From Orthonyx spaldingii (lineage: Eukaryota > Chordata > Aves > Passeriformes > Orthonychidae), in contig VZTJ01003252.1 of NCBI GenBank assembly GCA_013397795.1, positions 333,488 to 397,487 on the forward strand: DNA of 64,000 nucleotides, in the 5' to 3' direction. Below the pieces are notes generated by a model. The model did no database searches, was not told the DNA's origin, and worked only from the letters and a program-made list of their open reading frames with translations. Positions 48,778-62,575 of the stretch are shown in pieces. The position numbers were made by a program, and so were the translations under genes. Each line of letters starts with the position of its first letter. The first letter of the stretch is position 1.

Positions 48778-51700
48778 TACTGCACAATTTTTTTTACATT
48801 AACCAGCAGTGATGTTTATTAAATAATTGAGCACATCAACCATTTTAACAAAGGCAAGAAATACTTAATGAGTTTGCTGATTTTTGTCACAAGCATTTCA
48901 GAACAAGTCATCACTTTTTGAAGAAGGACAACTATTAATTGAACCTTGTGTTTCCGTCTATAGACTTCACTGATTTGTCTTTAACCAACAAAAGGGACAG
49001 AATGAATGGGAGATAACCTTGAATGTAGCAATGTTGTGACTAACAGACACCTGATCTTGATTCTGAAATTCCTGCAACTCCAACTCTGCTCCTCCAAACT
49101 GTCCCTAGCATGGTCTGGTTCTCCAACACCTTGCAGACAGCATCGTTTTTCACACTGTGCAGTATGATGCCATGCTGTTCTGACTACAAAACAGACTCTT
49201 GTTCCACTAGGCTAAGTAGTTTTAAAATATGCACAGCAACATTTAACTAACCCCAGCATGTGTCCTTGGATACCCTCTTCTTTACAAATCAAAAATTACT
49301 AAGAGGACTAGCAAGCTGGAATTGTAACACACTGTCAAGATGCCTCCCAGACCAGTTTGGTTTGCTCTTCTCAGTTACTAGGCAAAAGGGAAATCCAGCT
49401 ACTGGTGCACTTCAAGGCAGAGCAGACATTCCCTGGCTATTTTAAATAGTTATTCTTGAAACTGGTTCTAATTTTGTAGAGCATCTGTGAATAGGGAAAG
49501 ACGGAGGCTTAACTTTTCTCACCATCTATCAGACTTGTTAGGACCTCTTCCCCATACAGACAAGAGAAGCTGAGTTATTCTTGGGTCTAGACAAAGAGCC
49601 TGAATTTTATACTGAACTTCACCATGTTAAAAAAAAATAAAAATAAAATAAATTTTAAAAGAACAGCTACTGTGAAGAGTGTTGAGAAGCAATGGCCCAT
49701 TTATATTCTGTCTACAATTTAGCATAAGACCACAAAGCATATAATTCCAGGGGACTGAATTCAAAACAAAATGTTTAAGCTTCTGCACTGAAGAACTTTC
49801 TGCGTAGCCAGAGAAAACAGAGAACAACAACTTTCCACAGTGTTTAGCTGCTTTGCTTGTGCTTCCATGATACAGAGGCCAAACATACAGTAATTTTAAC
49901 TGAATCAAGTCCAAGACTTGTCTAAGTGTATCCACTGAAAATGAAACTGACCTTGGGGAGAAAGAAGAAATGGCAGAGCAGTGAAAACATCTTGTGCCTC
50001 AAGGAAAAGCATAGAGAAAGTAGCAGCAGCTCATGCCTCCTCTCAAAATAATAACTAGGGTTATTATTTACCAGACAGAAATGACCTTTCTTCTTGCTCA
50101 GTAAGTTTTTGGTGCCAGCAAAGGCAGGCAAGGTAACTAAATAAGTATTCTGGAAGAGAACAGGAGCGAGTATTCAGGACGATGCTAGTATGACAGGAAA
50201 CAAGAGCAAGAGATTCTCTTGCTCCTTCTGAAATGGAAAGGATGATTTACCATAGGCAACTAAATAAGAAAAACAGTTTATGTCAACAGAGAGCAATTGG
50301 TAGAATTTCTGGCTTTATTTTAGGTTCTAAAATTATCCTTGGTGTCCTCAAAGTATCATTTATATAAAAATCATAAAATGGTATTAAGAATCTATGGTCA
50401 AATTTCCCCTCAAGCCTACTTGTCCATTCCCAAACTTAAAAAAAATAACTACAAGGCATCCTGTAGAACACACTTATTTTCCAACATTTGTCTAACAAGT
50501 GGACAGACTATATTACTCACCCAAAGAATCACCTCCCATGAGTTAAGCCTCTTTCCACTTCACTTGTTTCTCTTTTTTTCATTATTATTGAATAAATCTT
50601 AAAGGTATCCTACATTTTCTTTTCCTCTCCTTTGTCAACCCCTCTTGCTCTCTGCCACTTTCTCTTGCAGGAGGTTCATCTAACTTTCAGTTCGCCTCTT
50701 CTCTCCCCTCAAGAGAGGGAAAAGGTATAAAGGAGTGAAAAAACTTCCTTTATTACCACTTTTCCTAGATCCATTGGCTTGGCTGGTAAGGGGGCAGGAG
50801 CATGTGTCATGAGCTCCAAAACTGTTCACACATCTCGGTACCTGTCAGGAAGGAAGTGTCCAGTCCCACCACAGTGTGCCACACCAGTCAAACTCAGCTG
50901 TTAAAAAAAGTTCTGATCTGCTGCAAAATTCTGAATACTTGAACAAATACAAATATGCTTCATTTTCACAGGTTTTTCTTTAGTGATTAAGCTTTCCCTA
51001 TGTCCTTTCTCATAATTATATTTTTTCAAAGCACGCCAAATAGTAATTCTGCATGACAGTTTTATCACCTGCATAACATTTCAAATGAAATGGTTTATTG
51101 CATTTGATGTTATTTAAACACTTACCATATACTCTTCAGTCCTACAATTTTCAATGTGTTCTGGCTATATTAAAAAATATTTAGTAGACAGTTGGGGTGT
51201 GTGCTGGTTTTTTCCACTTTTAAGTATTTAAGCTGTAATAAACATATAGTATGTTGCAAATACATTTCATATATATACATAGTTTTTATGTGTTGTTAAG
51301 AATATATTTTTTGCATTGCCATAGCTGAACTTGTCACATTTTCCAATGCAAACTTAATTTTAGGGTTTATAGCTTCTCCATAAAATGTGTCCTTAAGTAG
51401 GAAATCTGACATTTAATTCTCCAGCTGAAAAGAGAAGGTACAGTTTTTCCTTATAAAAATCAGATTAATAAAATAATAGTTTAGCAAACATTTGTAGTAG
51501 TCAGAAATAAAGTAACAAAAAAGCCTTTGCAGCTTGGATTCCTTCTCTTAGACTGCTAAAAAGGCCTAATGTAAAAAAAAAATTCCAACTCTCAACTGGA
51601 AAATAAACACAACATTTTTTCATTCTAACCAAAAATAAGATCTTTCCAATATCAACTGCTACTGATGGGGTTTAAAGCACTTTTTGACTCCACCACAAAG

Positions 51701-54108
51701 CAGATGAAATAGTATTTGTTCATTGTCTGTCTAGATCACGAATAATTTCAGCAGTCAAAAATAATAGCCCAGACCAATTAAAACTTTTTGATCTTTCTAA
51801 ATTAGAGTTAACAAAATAATGATAGTCCATCCCTAATTGCATGCTTTAAATTTTACTTCTTGTACCTTTTTGATACTCTACAATCCATGATAAAAAAGGA
51901 TTTTTCCTCATCTCTACAAATATTATACTAAAAACATACTGCTAGCCACTATTGCAGTTTCCAAACAGGACAATAAAATAGAGTATAAGACAAATCATAC
52001 CACATAAAAGCATATATGAAATTAAAAACTCAGATGGTTTCTTGATAATTTATAGGTAAGTATACTTTTCATAAAGCAGGAGTAATTTGTGAGTGAGTCG
52101 GGTATTGGAATTCTAAGCTTATTGAAGCTTTCAGGTTCAGGCCTATGCATGATAACTGCTATTTGTGTAAAAAATGATATAGCCTTATTTTCAGTTTCTC
52201 ACATAATTACTGCCAGCAGTTTTCCTTAACTACAACACTTTCTAGAATATTCTATCTCTGCATTGCCAAATTTGATGACCTTTATTGCAAGTCACCCAAC
52301 AAGTGTTTTCTCAAAGTTTTTTTTCTTCCTTAACAGTAAGATTCTTAACTTTCTTTCTTTCCAAACATAACAGTATGGTTCAGAACTTGATTTAAAAAAA
52401 TAAAGGTTCAAAAATGCCCTGATTTTGAGTCTTTAAAAGACAAAACACGTCCTATATTTATTATATCAAAAATTCCCCAAACTCATGACATTCCAGACTT
52501 GATTGATGATTTGTGAATGCTTTCAGGTTAGCAGTGCTCTACTATGTGTTCCTCAGATTCCTGTCTGACCACTACATCCACCAGCTACCTGGTCTTTGAT
52601 CTTTTTTCCACATATTTCACCCAACATTTTCAGGTTTGTAACTCAAATGAAATAGCTTTTTCTTTGACTCAGGATTTTGTTGTACCTATATTCTAGCTAC
52701 ACTTTAAAATGGCTCCCAAGGTCTATGGTTGTTCCACCTCACACGGATTACTAGGCAGGAACTGTGGATTTTGTCTCTGTTGTAGTTTGTCTTGTGCTTT
52801 TTGTCATTTTTGCATTACAAAGAAATAGTACATAAATTAACAGAGTTAGATTTGTGTTTTACTCATGTAGATGAGCCCAGTTTTTCTATTTTGTTAGAAT
52901 CATGTTTTTCTTTAATTTCTCCCTATGTGACATAGCTCCCAACTCACACAATGTGCTTACATTCAGTTTTGCTTTCTGATCAATCTCCTTTTGGCCTCTA
53001 ACACCAGGCAATTATTTATTAATTTACTAACAAAAGCACAGGTTTTAAGAAAATGCGAAACTTTCTAGGAAGACAAGATTTGTCCTTGGTTTAATTTTAC
53101 ACTGTTGGAGGTCATCTTCATATGGCATGTTGAATTTATAATGAGACCTGACAAACATGAAGTAGAATACTAGAAGAGATTCAGCCTACCAATTACACAT
53201 CACAAGCCCTTAATTTCCTGATTTTCCATTATATGGGGCATGTTTCATTTCTAACCAAACACAGTAAGTGTGTATCATTCCTGATTTGAAGTAAAATTTC
53301 TGAGCACTGCCAAAGTTGCTGTTCAAACTAGCCATTTGGTCAATAAACAGCATATTGTTTTAGTATTCTAAAAATTCTTTAGGGAAGCAGTTGTGTAGGA
53401 AAAAAAGTGCGACATCTTATGATGGAAATGACTGAAGGAACATATCTGGCCATGGGCAGACATCAAAACAAATGCCATGCCACTAGTTGTAGATAATCTC
53501 TGTCTTTGATAAACACAGACTAAAACCAGAATTAACACTCCTTACTTTGCACATGAAATTTAGTCACTCAAATAGCTATATATTACACTTTGCTTCACAT
53601 GAAAATTATTAGGACTACTTCAAGTTACATGACCAAGATCCCTCTGTTGTGGATGATAAATAGCGCTTCTAGAAACTGGGATCAAATCATCATCCAGCTC
53701 CCACTTCTTGGGCTATAGCTTAGATATACTGCTTTTAAAAGAAATACAGGCAGCGTGGGAATTAGCAGCAACATTTTTTTCCATTTCTCCTAAACTCTTG
53801 AAATACAGACTTTTGTCTGAACGGTGGAAGTCTGCAACTTGACTCTGCCCATCTAAGCCATAACAGTCCTGATCACATGTGTGTCAGGATTAAAAAAAAA
53901 GGATATATTTTAGGTACTTCTAGGTGAGAGTCAGTGTTCGAGAGTAGGAAGTTCAAACTGCTAGCATGGTGTCAGCATCTCCCAGACACCCCTTGGGATC
54001 TGCTTAGAGAATAGCATTGTCTGAAGGCTTTTTCCCAGTGGAGAAATCTCTTTTTCAAGGGAGAAAAGAGAAAGTTTAGCCTAAATCATTTTTTAAACTG
54101 TTTCTCTC
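48778..54108. other. Long non-coding stretch
   Basis: No gene is supported over about 5.3 kb. A possible 56-base minus-strand micro-exon (50842-50897) has a good acceptor (CTTTTTTTAACAG) and donor (CAG then GTACCG) but encodes only 18 codons and does not chain in frame with the others. 51-54 kb is A+T-rich and featureless. Confidence 0.5.
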
Positions 54109-54126
54109 CACACACACACACACACA
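54109..54126 (+). repeat. (CA)9 microsatellite
   Basis: Nine uninterrupted CA units. It is likely to vary in length between individuals. Confidence 0.95.
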
Positions 54127-57100
54127 AGCTCTGAAACTACGGGTGAAACATCAGCTGAGAAATTGGCTTCTTGGCTTTGAAATACCACATTCCAAATCAA
54201 CACCTTGTGGAAAAACAGAAAAGAAATAACTTAATTAAAAAGAAAGCAAAATAATCGACAATGGAACCACATTGGTTTCCACCAAGTAAAAGAAGGTATC
54301 TGCGACACGATGTTATACAACCATGATGAGAAAGCTTATTATTATTAAATTTCTTACTGTATTATACACTTATAAGAGGCATGAAGTATTTACACAGCAT
54401 GACTGCACTTTTATGTCTTCAAGGGATTAATTTAACACCATCCAAACAGCTAAGTGTTAAGGCTGATCTATCACTAATTCTCTACAAACCACAGACTTAG
54501 CTTTAAGAATGAGAAGAAAATTTAGACCCATTCCCTACCCAAAAACAATTCTTTGGCTTTTAAAGACTGATGATTAATATATGGAAATATTTGTTCTCTC
54601 CTTGTGTTTTTCTTCCCTGCACTATCATCTATCACAACTATGATGCATATAATTATGGCAAGTCTAAATGAAGTGAGAGGAAAGGTAGAACTTCTTGAAA
54701 AATAATTAAATTCTCTGGAAAAGTGAATCTAGGTTTTGTTTCCTATGAAAAGTATTAAAAGAACTTGTGGACATACAGTAGGATGTGAACTGTAATAAAT
54801 CATACTCTTAACTCTGCTATTTGCCTTCTTTAATTTTCCATTTAGTGAACAAATGATTCAGTTTTCCCTTTGGAGAGCTACAAACTACAGAAATTACAAC
54901 TATTTAATAAGAAATTAGAAGAAAAGAAATACCAGAGTTGTTCCACTTTCTCAAATAAAAATTTTATCCAAACATCATACTTATTTTCAGAAAAAAAAAA
55001 AAAAAGCCCAAAACCCTGAAGTACTTTGGGGTGCCTCTGTAGGTTTTAGTCTTGTAAATTCTCACTGACTCAAGTGGAAGTTTCCCTGTAAGAGGACTGG
55101 AGGGAAACAGAGGGAGGATCTCTCCTTTAGACTTCAAAAATGTTGGTCTTGCACATTCTTCTCCAAAAATGTAATGTGCAATACATTTATTTATATTAGT
55201 AACCAAGAAACAATATTTATTTTGGAAGACACTGGATTTCATTACTGTGAGCAGAAATGTGGTGTTCACCCACAGCTCTGGGCTGGGCACAGAGGGAAGG
55301 TAGTTTCAGGGCATTCTGAACTGGCATTTCCTAGGGGAGTTGTCTGCGGTGTCATAATGTGGAGGCAACACAGCAACCCTCTGCATAGCCACAATCACCC
55401 TGTCAGGCAAGGTCTGCCCCACAAGAAAAGAGCAGAAATATGGGTCCTCCTTCAGGGTTTTGTTCCTTAGGAAAAAAACAGTATCAAAAGGTCTTGTTTT
55501 GAGAGGGAACCCTCATTTTTCCCCCTCCTGCCATGCCTTGTAGCCTCTTGACCTACAAATTTCTAGACGGAAAAAGTTATGTTTTTCTGAAGTTGAATTT
55601 TGATACAAAACATATTAGTACAATACTGCCAATCCCAAACATTCAAAAATCATGAGTCAGACACCAAAAGTTATGAGACTGGCTGGCACTTCATATTTAA
55701 GAAGAAAGTCTCTTTTGTTTTGTTATTCTTAGTCTACAGTATGGTCATATTTTTAAGCTTCTGTTGGCAACCATGAAAGCAGACACTCAACCACTGCATT
55801 GTTTTATTATTTTGAATGAAATTACATTGTTATGTAATACTTGATTTTAGCAGCTCAGGCACTAAGAAAACTGGATGTTGCATGTCTAGTCATAAAAATC
55901 ACCCAGCTTGGCAACAGTTCTTAGTTGTGCAGTTATAGTCTGAACATTTTGGCACCCATGACTTGGTGCTGATTTCAAAATGTCTACTGATATGAGTTAT
56001 AAAGACATCACGCTATGCTTCTGTTCCTGGTGACATGAAAGGAGTTAATAGTCTGTATCCCAAAAATGACAGCAAATCACACTTTTAGTTTTTGAAATGA
56101 TCCAAAACCACATATCAGGTCAATATTCATGCGTACTTCTGAGTGGTTTCAACTGCAAGCATTATGCCAAGAATACCCTTGTGATTTGGATTCTAGATTA
56201 AGTGAAAAATGCCTCACTCAGATCCAAACAAAATCTCAGAGAAATGTTCCCTTCAGAGTTGTAATCTTGTGATTTGTGCAAGAATGCTGGAGGTCTGGGT
56301 CATAAACCCAGGAAAGACAAGTTTATAGATTTCTGTCATACGATCAAAATCCTGAACAGAAATCCTTGACTAGATTTAACCACAAATCTGCAATATATTT
56401 TTTTTATATTACATATAAAAATTACTGGTCTTCTTATGAACCGCTCACTACAGAGAAATATTTCATGATTCAGAACCAATCTTGAGAGTCAGATGACTGG
56501 ATTCACTCCCTTTATGTCTGAGAAGGCTCACTTTTCCAATCCCATGACATTCCCGTAAGGGAGTAGGAGACTGCCCAGATGTGACCAATCTTGTTTTCAG
56601 AGCTGGGTAAGTGTTTGAGGATGCCAGTTGCACAGTGATTTTACTGCCACTGTTGATAGGTACAACATGGACTGTACATCACCATAAATGATGTGATTCA
56701 AACTGGCTCTGCTGTTGTTTACTGTGGGCACTGGACTCCACTAGAGGAGCTCTACTAGAGGAGCTCAACACTGGGCTGGTTGCAGAACTGGACTCCATTA
56801 TATGCTGCTGTTAGAAAAATACCGAATTTTGTTGCAAAAGTGGGAAGCTACCATGCAAAGTGACCATCTGACATCTGTAGAATTCCTACAGGACAGCCAG
56901 GGTCCAGCTGACAGAGCTGTGAGAAAAACTCACAGAGCCCAAAAAGTAGATCTGGTGATGGTTGGATCTTGCATGCATTCAGTGACGGTTGCAATGTCAT
57001 GCTACTACCACATGCAAGAAAACCAAAAGTGTCATTTCTAATTTTTAACAGCATAGATAATGCAAATTTACTTATTACGTTAAATTTGATGTAGCCATCT

Positions 57101-60100
57101 TTTTATCATCTTATAAACACTGAATGTTATGGTTAATCAGGCATTGAGCTATGATCAGAACTCCATAATTGTCCTTCGGTCTTTCCTTTTTTTTCCTCCA
57201 GGAGTTATTTACTGAACTAGTTGCTCTTCGGCTTCAAATCATTCAAGAGCTCTCATTTGTCTGCACTCCCCCTATATACCCTCCCCCAGGCTTCTAGAGG
57301 TTGTCATCTTTTAGGTCAGGCAGGTCAGACAGATGAGGAGGAGGCATACCTTATCTGTGAGCTCTGAACCTCTGTGAGACACAAAGCTCATGGGGATTCT
57401 TACAGGCAGTGAGTCCTGGCCTCTCCATCCCTTGTCTCACCGTATATGTCACTATCCCTGCCCGTCTTCCCAACACAGGTCTAGTAGTTCCCTTAACTGA
57501 AACTTTCTCAACTCTTCTGTCTATTAGTTTCTTCCTTTGACCTCTGATTTCATGCCCTTATCTGACCACTTTTTTCTGTTCATTTTCCAGTGTCCATTTG
57601 TGGTTCCAGTGTTCCTTTACCCCATTATTTTCTCCCCCAACCCCTTTAATTAGGTGTCCCCTTACCATACATACCCAAATGAAACCTGGCATCACCCTGT
57701 CAGCAGTCTAGACACACCTTTTATGATGGATACTAGAAGAGGAAGTACTGGAAGAACTGGAAGAGAGTTCACAAATGGCAATTCCTCACAGAAATCACTA
57801 CTCCCCACTCCCTACAGCAGCAGCTGATACCCCTGCTCTGCCTGTTCTGCCTTTTCCCCAGAAAGCAGGCAGATCCACCAGGAGCCTGTTGGACCAAGTT
57901 CATTCAGTGCATCAAGAGCAAATTAAATCTGCTAACTTCTCTGTTTCTCAATGGAATTCAGGTTACTCCACTTAAAAGTCAATATGATTATTTAACATTT
58001 TGTTTTAAATTGGATTTTGATATTTTGATCTGACTATAAGTTCCTCAGGGCCTTTCCAGTCAAGTAATTAACAGGATAACTTTCCCCACTTAAAGTCTTT
58101 GTAGCTGTAGTCTTATTCCTTGCTATGAAAAATTACTTTTGGATCAGACTCTAGACAATCTTTTTTGATTATTTATCTAAAACTAAAAGCAGGAAATGAT
58201 TCATTTGATTTCTGCCAATACTGGAGTGTTGCCACTTTTAGCTCAGGAAGAGTAGGCTTCCTTTGGCAGCCTTTGCTTGCATGATGATGAATGAAGTTCT
58301 ATGTTTAGTGCTTGCTAAAATTTTATAGAGTCTAAAAAAGCAATCTAAACATGTTATAGGGAGTGGGTAAGTTTTTTCAGATAACTATACCATAAGTTCT
58401 CATGCTGTGTCACAGCAATACCTTCAATATATACATAGAGGAGGGACTCTTTCCAAAAAAAGATCTTTAAATACTTGAAAATGCGCTATTTGTCATAATA
58501 AGCAAATCTTTCCCCCAAAGTGAACACACATTAGCAGTTACATTACATAGAGGAAAACATAAATGCCTCTCCTTGTCTTAATGATATAGCACCCAAATTG
58601 CATGCAGTCATTTGTCACAAAAAAGCTTAGACCACCATGGAATGGGCAGTTAAACAGCACAATAAAACCTACTGTAGACCTAACCAGCAACTGCTACCTA
58701 CTGATGAACAGAAAAGTCTTAGAAGTCTTGACAATATAAATATTTGTCTGTACTAAGAGTTATAATAATTCAATCATGATACCCTAATTGTGGGGAGGGA
58801 ATTAGGTAGAAATGAAGCATTTATATCTGATGAAAGCATCCAAGTATCCTTTCAAAAATACCCATAAATTTTACATAAATTGGTCTCACTGGATGGTGCT
58901 TGTCATTCAGACAAACTTATTTTCAAGGTATCAATGTAAACAGACATGTTTGAGTAATTCAGGATGTTTTTACAAATATTTTGTACTCAAATTCAATGTC
59001 CTCAACTTTGTTCTCACCTGCCTTTGTTCTCTCCTTGCATACTACCTACCTTTGTGATTTGATGGAGCATTTCTGCCCAGTGCTTCCTTTGATAACTCCC
59101 CACCAGGATCCTGAAATGGCATGTTCAAACGAGCCAGTTTTCATGTAGAGAACAGGCCCCTCATTCATGTACCCTCTGTACCTCCAAGTGTTCTCAGATC
59201 TGGATTGGTGCTCTCAGAAGATTTACACCTCTGTGAAGACTGTAGTGCCACTTGATGTTCACTGTGCTTGGGATCAGACTTTAGTCAGGAAGATACTCTT
59301 GAACTAAAGGTACTTGTATGTACATACATGATTTTAAGAGTATTGGGCATGTATTAGAAAAAAAATAATGTTGTTTTAACACTGAGTTATAGGTAACTTT
59401 TGTTTGGAGGGCAAATTAATATTATCATTTACACTCTTCCATTCACAATGAGCAAATAGCTTGCCTCAGGAATATAAATGGTTTAGAATATTAGCTTATT
59501 TTTGTTATTTCATGCAAGTGGCCTAAATGTCTATGGTTAGTTAAAGATTTTGCCTTTCCTGACCTCTGTTTTTGTTTTCCATGTGAAGATTTACTTTACA
59601 CTTTGCTTAATGACATACTTGCCAAAATTAAGGTGTTTCCAGGACAAATAATGTACAATGGGAGTGACATTAATTCTGTAAATACACCTCACTAATGTTC
59701 ATTCTCATGCAGAAAACTGGGGAAAGAGAATGAAGAAGTGCACAGAGAAAGAGAATGATAACAGCTGCATGTTGATAACCCTACCCAACTTCCTTTAAAA
59801 CTGACTGTGGAGCCTGGTTTGTTCCTTTGGTAGTGTATAGTTTTGAGTAAATGGTGCTGTCTTACAAGCTACATCAAAGACACTTTGTATCATACACATG
59901 TGAGACTCCAAGTTCAGAGACCTTCTGTTATTCTACCTTCTTTTAAACTACTGAAGAAGCATTTGCATTCCTGGAGTTAACTGTCACTGATATAATCTTT
60001 GAGCTGTGCTTCTGAAGGAGTTCATTAAAAAAGAAAAGATGCTAATGGAATATGCCAAGACTAGTAAAGGATAAATCTGTGGGGAGTCAGGATGCAAACA

Positions 60101-62363
60101 TGGGAAAATGGAGAGTTCAGCTAGGGCTACATGCAAGTGCTATCTGGTGCCTTGGTTTCAACCACAGGAAATATTGGGACAAAATACAGGTAGTGGATCA
60201 TTTTCACTATCATTCCACTTCAGTTTTGATTCTGTTCTGCAAGGGTCAGGTGTAAAGAATCTCAAAGGATTTAACTTCCCATTCAAAATGTATATCATCT
60301 GCAATTCTATACTTTTACAATTAATACACTTTTTCTATATCTTTTTAAAATATTGCCTACATGATAGAAAGAATTAGGGTCATATAGAAAAAGTTAGATG
60401 AAGTAACTGGTCCCATATATTATAGATAACAAGATTTGACTTCCATAGTTGTATTTTAGAGCTTAGGTAAAATAAGGAAATGGAGACTAAAAAGTGATGA
60501 TAACAATGAAAAATATAGAGGAGAGGACCATGTTTTCAATGTGAGGACAGCCTAAAAGGACAACTTAGTGTTTTCATATCACTCGTTCTTGAATAGTTTA
60601 ATGTCTGTTTTAGATTTAGGGATTAATGTAGAATCTCTTCAAATATATGAGAGCTATGCATGTATCACAAGGCAAACTGTAACGGGGTAAAAATTTAATT
60701 TTTAAGAAAGCCTTTGGTGTCCACCTTTATGACCCTCAGTCTCTCAGCTCTCCTCCCAATGGAGAAGGCAAGCACTGTCTGCCAATGCATATATAAGACA
60801 TTTATAAGTGAACAGGATCCAAAAGGCTTTGTCCCATTTCCCACTGTGTACATTTTCAGATACTGTGTGGGCTACATGGAATTTCCCTCTGTTCTGTTTC
60901 TGAAAATCAGAAACTCTCACCTCTGTGGTATGCAGACTGAAAAATCATGCAGAGCTGACCAAAGCTGCAGGTGGACTTATGGCCATTCCCCACTGATGGA
61001 AAAACACAAACAAAATGAATGCAATGAAAGCAATTGCTCCCCAAAGACGTTGCTTTCCTCTCACCTCTTAGCCTCTTTCTCCTCTCTGGCTGCCAGTCAC
61101 TTTGAGTTTTCTCCTTCCTAACTGGAACGGCCAGAGAAGAGAGTCCTAATGGTCTGGCCATGCATGTTTCTTTCTCACATCCAAGGTTCCCAAACAGGAC
61201 CTTCCTCAAGCTGTGTACTATGCATCTGCTCTTCACTGCACTCTCAAAGGAAAAGTTCCTTCATAGCCCCATTTCCATCAGAGACCAGCCCACTGACGGC
61301 TTCCACCTGAAGATTCAACACTCAGGTATGATCCCGTTTTTGGGGTTACCTCACATTGGTTCTGCCTCTTCCAAAGGAAATGGGGAATGGTCACCAAAGC
61401 TGTATTCAAACCCTATATTTTCTCTTCCAAATTCTCCCTGAGCACAACAGCACTTTCTGCCTCCTTATAATTTCAGATTTGCTCACTCAAGGTGTTCCTC
61501 CACTCTCACTTCTTTCTTTTCTAGCTGCCCATCCTCAGTGGCAGTTCATGGTGGAGCCATTTGTTTCTCAGGAGGACAGACTGGAAGAAAGGATATATTT
61601 TCTTTGTCGTTTTCCTGTTATATCACTCTCTGAGGACAAAAGAGATTAATGTATCAAAGGTGCAAGAGGCAAGCCCTGAGAAAAACTTTCATTGTTTTTC
61701 CTCAAAACCCGTTTTTCAAGCCATTCCCGGATGATACAAAAGTATATTTACACCAAAGACCTAATCAGGAAGTTCTGTAGCTCTCTGGAACATGAAGAAA
61801 TAAAGAAACAAAAAAATCTGAGCTCACCTGACATATCTTAGTTGCTCACATCCGCTGGTGTAATCACATCTCATAGTCACTTATATTGACATTTAAGTGC
61901 AAATGTAATTCTGAGGAAACAATGCAATACTAGAAATGTTGTGTGCAGAGGTACTTTAAATAATGTATTAATGAAAATTAATATCTAGCATGTCAGGTAA
62001 GTAGATTATTAGCAAATTTTTCATAGATGTACTCTAGTATGCATGGGATTACATAAGGTGTATTAGAAGACAGATTCTCTGTACTCTGTATATCCAGAAG
62101 TTAAAGACAAAAACTGAGGAAATCAAATCACTTTTGGTTCCTTCAGGAATATTTTTGGGGGGTATATACTATTTTCCTGAATAGAGGCTTAAACAGAGAG
62201 AAAAACAGCTCAAACAGCTTATCAGAAACCTCATTCAGCTAGGTAGCATTTTGAGAAGCAGCTTCCTTCTACAACCAGCAGCTACAGAAAGATCTAAAAA
62301 ATAAATAGAAGAAGGATTTTTACACTGATGACCTTGTCTGAGATTACATCATGTCTCCATTAC
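54127..62363. other. Long non-coding stretch with minor repeats
   Basis: An A15 run lies at 54991-55005. A 14-bp tandem duplication (ACTAGAGGAGCTCT, second copy with one change) is at 56740-56767, flanked by two copies of ACTGGACTCCA. A 72-base minus-strand exon candidate with good sites (60921-60992) is open in one frame but does not chain with neighbouring candidates. The 135-codon plus-strand frame at 60714-61121 is unrecognised. A consensus plus-strand donor (GTCAG then GTAAGT, 61993) has no open exon before it. Confidence 0.5.
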
Positions 62364-62575
62364 CGCGAATGCTGGCTACAGCTTTGGTTCCTGTTGCGTC
62401 TACTTGGAGATACATTTCTGTTCTGTATCAATAACATGTCATGTGTGTTTGAACCAGGGAAGATTTGCTTCTTACTTCCACATTTACTGTCAAAGCACTC
62501 GACCAGGAACCTGAGTTTCAGAGAGACCATTTCCTTTGTTGATGGATCTAGCACATCAAAACAAGTTTTCTCAGC
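62364..62575 (-). CDS. Candidate coding exon, unrecognised protein
   Basis: On the minus strand a pyrimidine-rich acceptor (TTCTGTTCTTTTGTGAAG, ending at 62576) opens a frame in phase 0. It runs 70 codons plus two bases to a donor-like GCG then GTAATG at 62363; a TAA lies at 62362-62360 if it is not spliced. The peptide has mixed, protein-like composition: AEKTCFDVLDPSTKEMVSL, then a hydrophobic and cysteine-bearing segment (LRFLVECFDSKCG), then a basic, Asn/Ser-rich end. No family is recognised. The opposite strand is also open for 91 codons here, which is a caution, and the exon's phase does not fit the minus-strand candidates at 60921, 50842 or the preferred frame at 1014. Confidence 0.2.

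Noticed and set aside
60714..61121. 135-codon plus-strand frame, the longest without a gap
   Set aside because: It overlaps a 109-codon minus-strand frame, has no recognisable domain and no convincing splice or promoter context.
1014..62575. One minus-strand gene linking exon candidates at 62364, 60921, 50842 and 1014
   Set aside because: Phases do not chain. 62364-62575 leaves two bases, which forces stop-containing frames in 60921-60992 and 50842-50897, and 60921-60992 leaves one base, which forces a stop in 50842-50897 and in 1014-1095.
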